This document shows positions 14,310-15,611 of a stretch of 15,611 bases of DNA, piece after piece (the stretch's first letter is position 1; the number at the start of each line of letters is the position of its first letter). Made by a program: the position numbers and the translations under genes. Location: NCBI GenBank assembly GCA_949286405.1, contig CASECH010000062.1, positions 1 through 15,611 of the forward strand, read 5' to 3'. This DNA comes from an uncultured bacterium. GTDB taxonomy: Bacteria > Cyanobacteriota > Vampirovibrionia > Gastranaerophilales > Gastranaerophilaceae. Under the pieces are notes generated by a model, which was not told the origin of the DNA, searched no databases, and saw nothing but the letters and a program-made list of their open reading frames with translations.

Positions 14310-15398
14310 TTAGTCTTTTTGTTGAATTTTTTTAGCATTTTCTACTTCTGCATCAGATGCAATATTTTTAGTTCTTTCATGTTCTGCATCAATTTGTTTA
14401 TTCACAATAACAGTCTGGATTATTTGTACTAAATTACTTGTTACCAAGTATAGTAAAACCCCTGCTGGTATAGGTATGATTACAAAAGTACCAATAATCA
14501 TTATTGGCATAAATGTACCCATTGATTTTTGTATAGCTTGTTGTGTTGGATCCATATTGCTGTCAGATTGCTTTTGAGAAGCCATCATCACTTTTTGTGA
14601 TAAAAACATTGTAAGAGCAAATAAAACTATTAATGCTAGTACATCCCAATGGAAAGATCTAGCTGCAACAGTTGTTGGTACAGATGCTGCAAGTACGCTT
14701 CCTTCTTTAGTGAATGTAACATTTTCAACTTCTTTATTTGTCATATCTGTTACAGATATTTCTGCTTTTTGAATTTGATCAAGTTGTGCAAATTTTAAAT
14801 TTAGATGATCCAAGTCCAATTTAAAATCAATATTTTCACCAGGAGTGAATTCTCCTTGAATTTCAAGAGCTTTGTTTGGATTTTTGATTTTTACATTTTC
14901 TAGAGTTTCGTTTGGTAAATATACAGTTGCCACTTTACCTAGCATAAATGTATCATTTTTAGATACACCAAAAGTTCCGTCCATAGAACGACCGGCAGTA
15001 GCTCTAAGAGTTGTATCTAATCGTTTTACGAAACCAAAAGAAGTATCTCCGGCAATTTGAATGAACTGAGGGCTCATCAATGCAGAATATAACAAAATGA
15101 ATATAGGCATTTGAATTAATAAAGGTAAACAACCACCCATAGGGTTAAAATTGTGTTCCTTGTAAAACTCCATCATTTTTTGTTGCATTTTCTGCGGATC
15201 ATTTTTATATCTGTCTTGTATAGCTTTTAGCTTAGGCTGTAAGTTTTGCATCATTTTCATTGAACGTTGTTGTTGTACGTTCAATGGCCACATTGCGAGT
15301 CTTACGACAAGTGTAAGTAAAATAATTGCTATTCCGTAATTACCTACAAAATGTGCAAGCAATTTCAATAAATGTATAGTCGCTGTAGTAAAATCCAA
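14310..15398 (-). CDS. yidC: Membrane protein insertase YidC/Oxa1/Alb3 family, cyanobacterial-type
   Basis: Inserts and folds inner-membrane proteins alone or with SecYEG. The 362 residues cover the five-helix core without the large N-terminal periplasmic domain of proteobacterial YidC. TM1 is at about 20-38 and carries the groove arginine R33 (LVVRLAMWPLN). A cytosolic helical hairpin follows (41-85), then TM2 (about 88-110) with GGCLPLLIQMPIF. An extracytoplasmic beta-rich insert of roughly 130 residues (about 115-248) comes before the last TM segments (about 250-268, 294-310 and 312-332). The tail is charged (333-362). The start is a TTG at 15398: no in-frame ATG is available upstream (ATG-TGA interrupts), a GAGG/AGGG purine-rich SD precedes it, and the N-terminus MDF agrees with cyanobacterial homologues as I remember them. 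The insert between TM2 and TM3 is also remembered from cyanobacterial proteins. queA follows by 20 bases. I found only a non-canonical TTGACT/TATAAT pair (12-base spacing) upstream. Confidence 0.92.
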   Translation of the reverse strand: MDFTTATIHLLKLLAHFVGNYGIAIILLTLVVRLAMWPLNVQQQRSMKMMQNLQPKLKAIQDRYKNDPQKMQQKMMEFYKEHNFNPMGGCLPLLIQMPIFILLYSALMSPQFIQIAGDTSFGFVKRLDTTLRATAGRSMDGTFGVSKNDTFMLGKVATVYLPNETLENVKIKNPNKALEIQGEFTPGENIDFKLDLDHLNLKFAQLDQIQKAEISVTDMTNKEVENVTFTKEGSVLAASVPTTVAARSFHWDVLALIVLFALTMFLSQKVMMASQKQSDSNMDPTQQAIQKSMGTFMPIMIIGTFVIIPIPAGVLLYLVTSNLVQIIQTVIVNKQIDAEHERTKNIASDAEVENAKKIQQKD

Positions 15399-15504
15399 TT
15401 TCCCTAATCCTCACATAATCTATATAACATTCTTTCAAAAGCTTATTATAAAATATAGAGCAAGTCAACTTTAAGAATTGTGTATCAATGAATATTGAAA
15501 CAAA

Positions 15505-15530
15505 AAAAGACTCACCTGAGTGAGTCTTTT
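15505..15530 (-). terminator. Intrinsic terminator of the tRNA-Pro transcript
   Basis: An 11-bp stem (15505-15515 with 15520-15530) closes a 4-base loop. On the minus strand it is followed by a run of T residues (complement of 15502-15508). It begins 4 bases after the tRNA 3' end and lies upstream of yidC, separating the two units. Confidence 0.88.
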
Positions 15531-15534
15531 AAAA

Positions 15535-15611
15535 TGGTCGGGATGACACGATTTGAACGTGCGACCCCCTCGTCCCAAGCGAGGTGCGCTACCAAGCTGC
15601 GCTACATCCCG
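15535..15611 (-). tRNA. tRNA-Pro (anticodon UGG), CCA encoded
   Basis: The minus strand folds into a full cloverleaf. The acceptor stem is CGGGATG/CATCCCG, the D-arm is GCGCAGCTTGGTAGCGC, and the anticodon stem CCTCG/CGAGG encloses the loop CTTGGGA, whose positions 34-36 are TGG. The T-arm is GCACG-TTCAAAT-CGTGT, with one G-U pair. Discriminator A is followed by genomically encoded CCA. The gene is complete, with its 5' base exactly at the window edge. Confidence 0.96.

Noticed and set aside
15445..15468. TTGACT and TATAAT upstream of yidC on the minus strand
   Set aside because: The individual boxes are good, but the spacing is 12 bases, too short for a sigma70 promoter; no alternative pair with 16-18 bases was convincing, so no promoter is listed.
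1..15611. CRISPR arrays, insertion sequences, phage genes, toxin-antitoxin or defence systems
   Set aside because: No regularly spaced repeats, transposase-like proteins, phage proteins or defence domains were seen on either strand; the genes present are ordinary chromosomal functions.

Overview
This AT-rich window carries twelve protein genes and one tRNA gene; all but one protein gene (4444-4911) lie on the minus strand. The organism looks like an anaerobic, fermentative, two-membrane bacterium. Lipid A kinase LpxK, a Skp/OmpH chaperone, a TpsB/ShlB-type outer-membrane transporter and an MCE/MlaD lipid-transport protein indicate an outer membrane. A trimeric [FeFe]-hydrogenase indicates anaerobic H2 metabolism. 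The YidC protein has the cyanobacterial layout, with a beta-rich insert between its second and third core membrane segments. My best guess is a gut, non-photosynthetic cyanobacterial relative (Vampirovibrionia/Melainabacteria, Gastranaerophilales type). This is inference from gene content and remembered family features, not from a search.

Layout from left to right. 74-2122: a two-gene biotin unit, bioD then bioA, with the bioA ribosome-binding site inside the end of bioD. 2143-2179: a perfect 16-bp hairpin just before bioD. 2198-4150: a TpsB-like outer-membrane protein with an unusual tail after its barrel. 4151-4443: a divergent intergenic region with a good minus-strand promoter. 4444-4911: Skp/OmpH on the plus strand, ending at a bidirectional terminator it shares with the hydrogenase operon. 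4973-9118: hydC-hydB-hydA, transcribed leftward from a clear promoter at 9188-9216, with an inverted repeat at the start of the mRNA. 9240-12264: mlaD-like, lpxK and nth in one tight unit with its own promoter. 12352-13080: a lytic transglycosylase. 13228-15398: yidC then queA. 15535-15611: tRNA-Pro(UGG) and its terminator.

How the genes fit together. Most of the window serves the cell envelope: YidC inserts membrane proteins, LpxK completes a late step of lipid A synthesis, the MCE protein probably moves lipids between membranes, Skp escorts outer-membrane proteins, TpsB exports a large adhesin-like partner not seen here, and the transglycosylase cuts peptidoglycan. The hydrogenase is the metabolic centrepiece and probably reoxidises NADH together with ferredoxin to make H2. 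Biotin synthesis, queuosine synthesis and base-excision repair are housekeeping.

I saw no CRISPR array, insertion sequence, phage gene, toxin-antitoxin pair or defence system, and no convincing undescribed multi-gene system. The features most worth a second look are the TpsB tail, the bioD hairpin, the hydrogenase leader repeat and the YidC insert.
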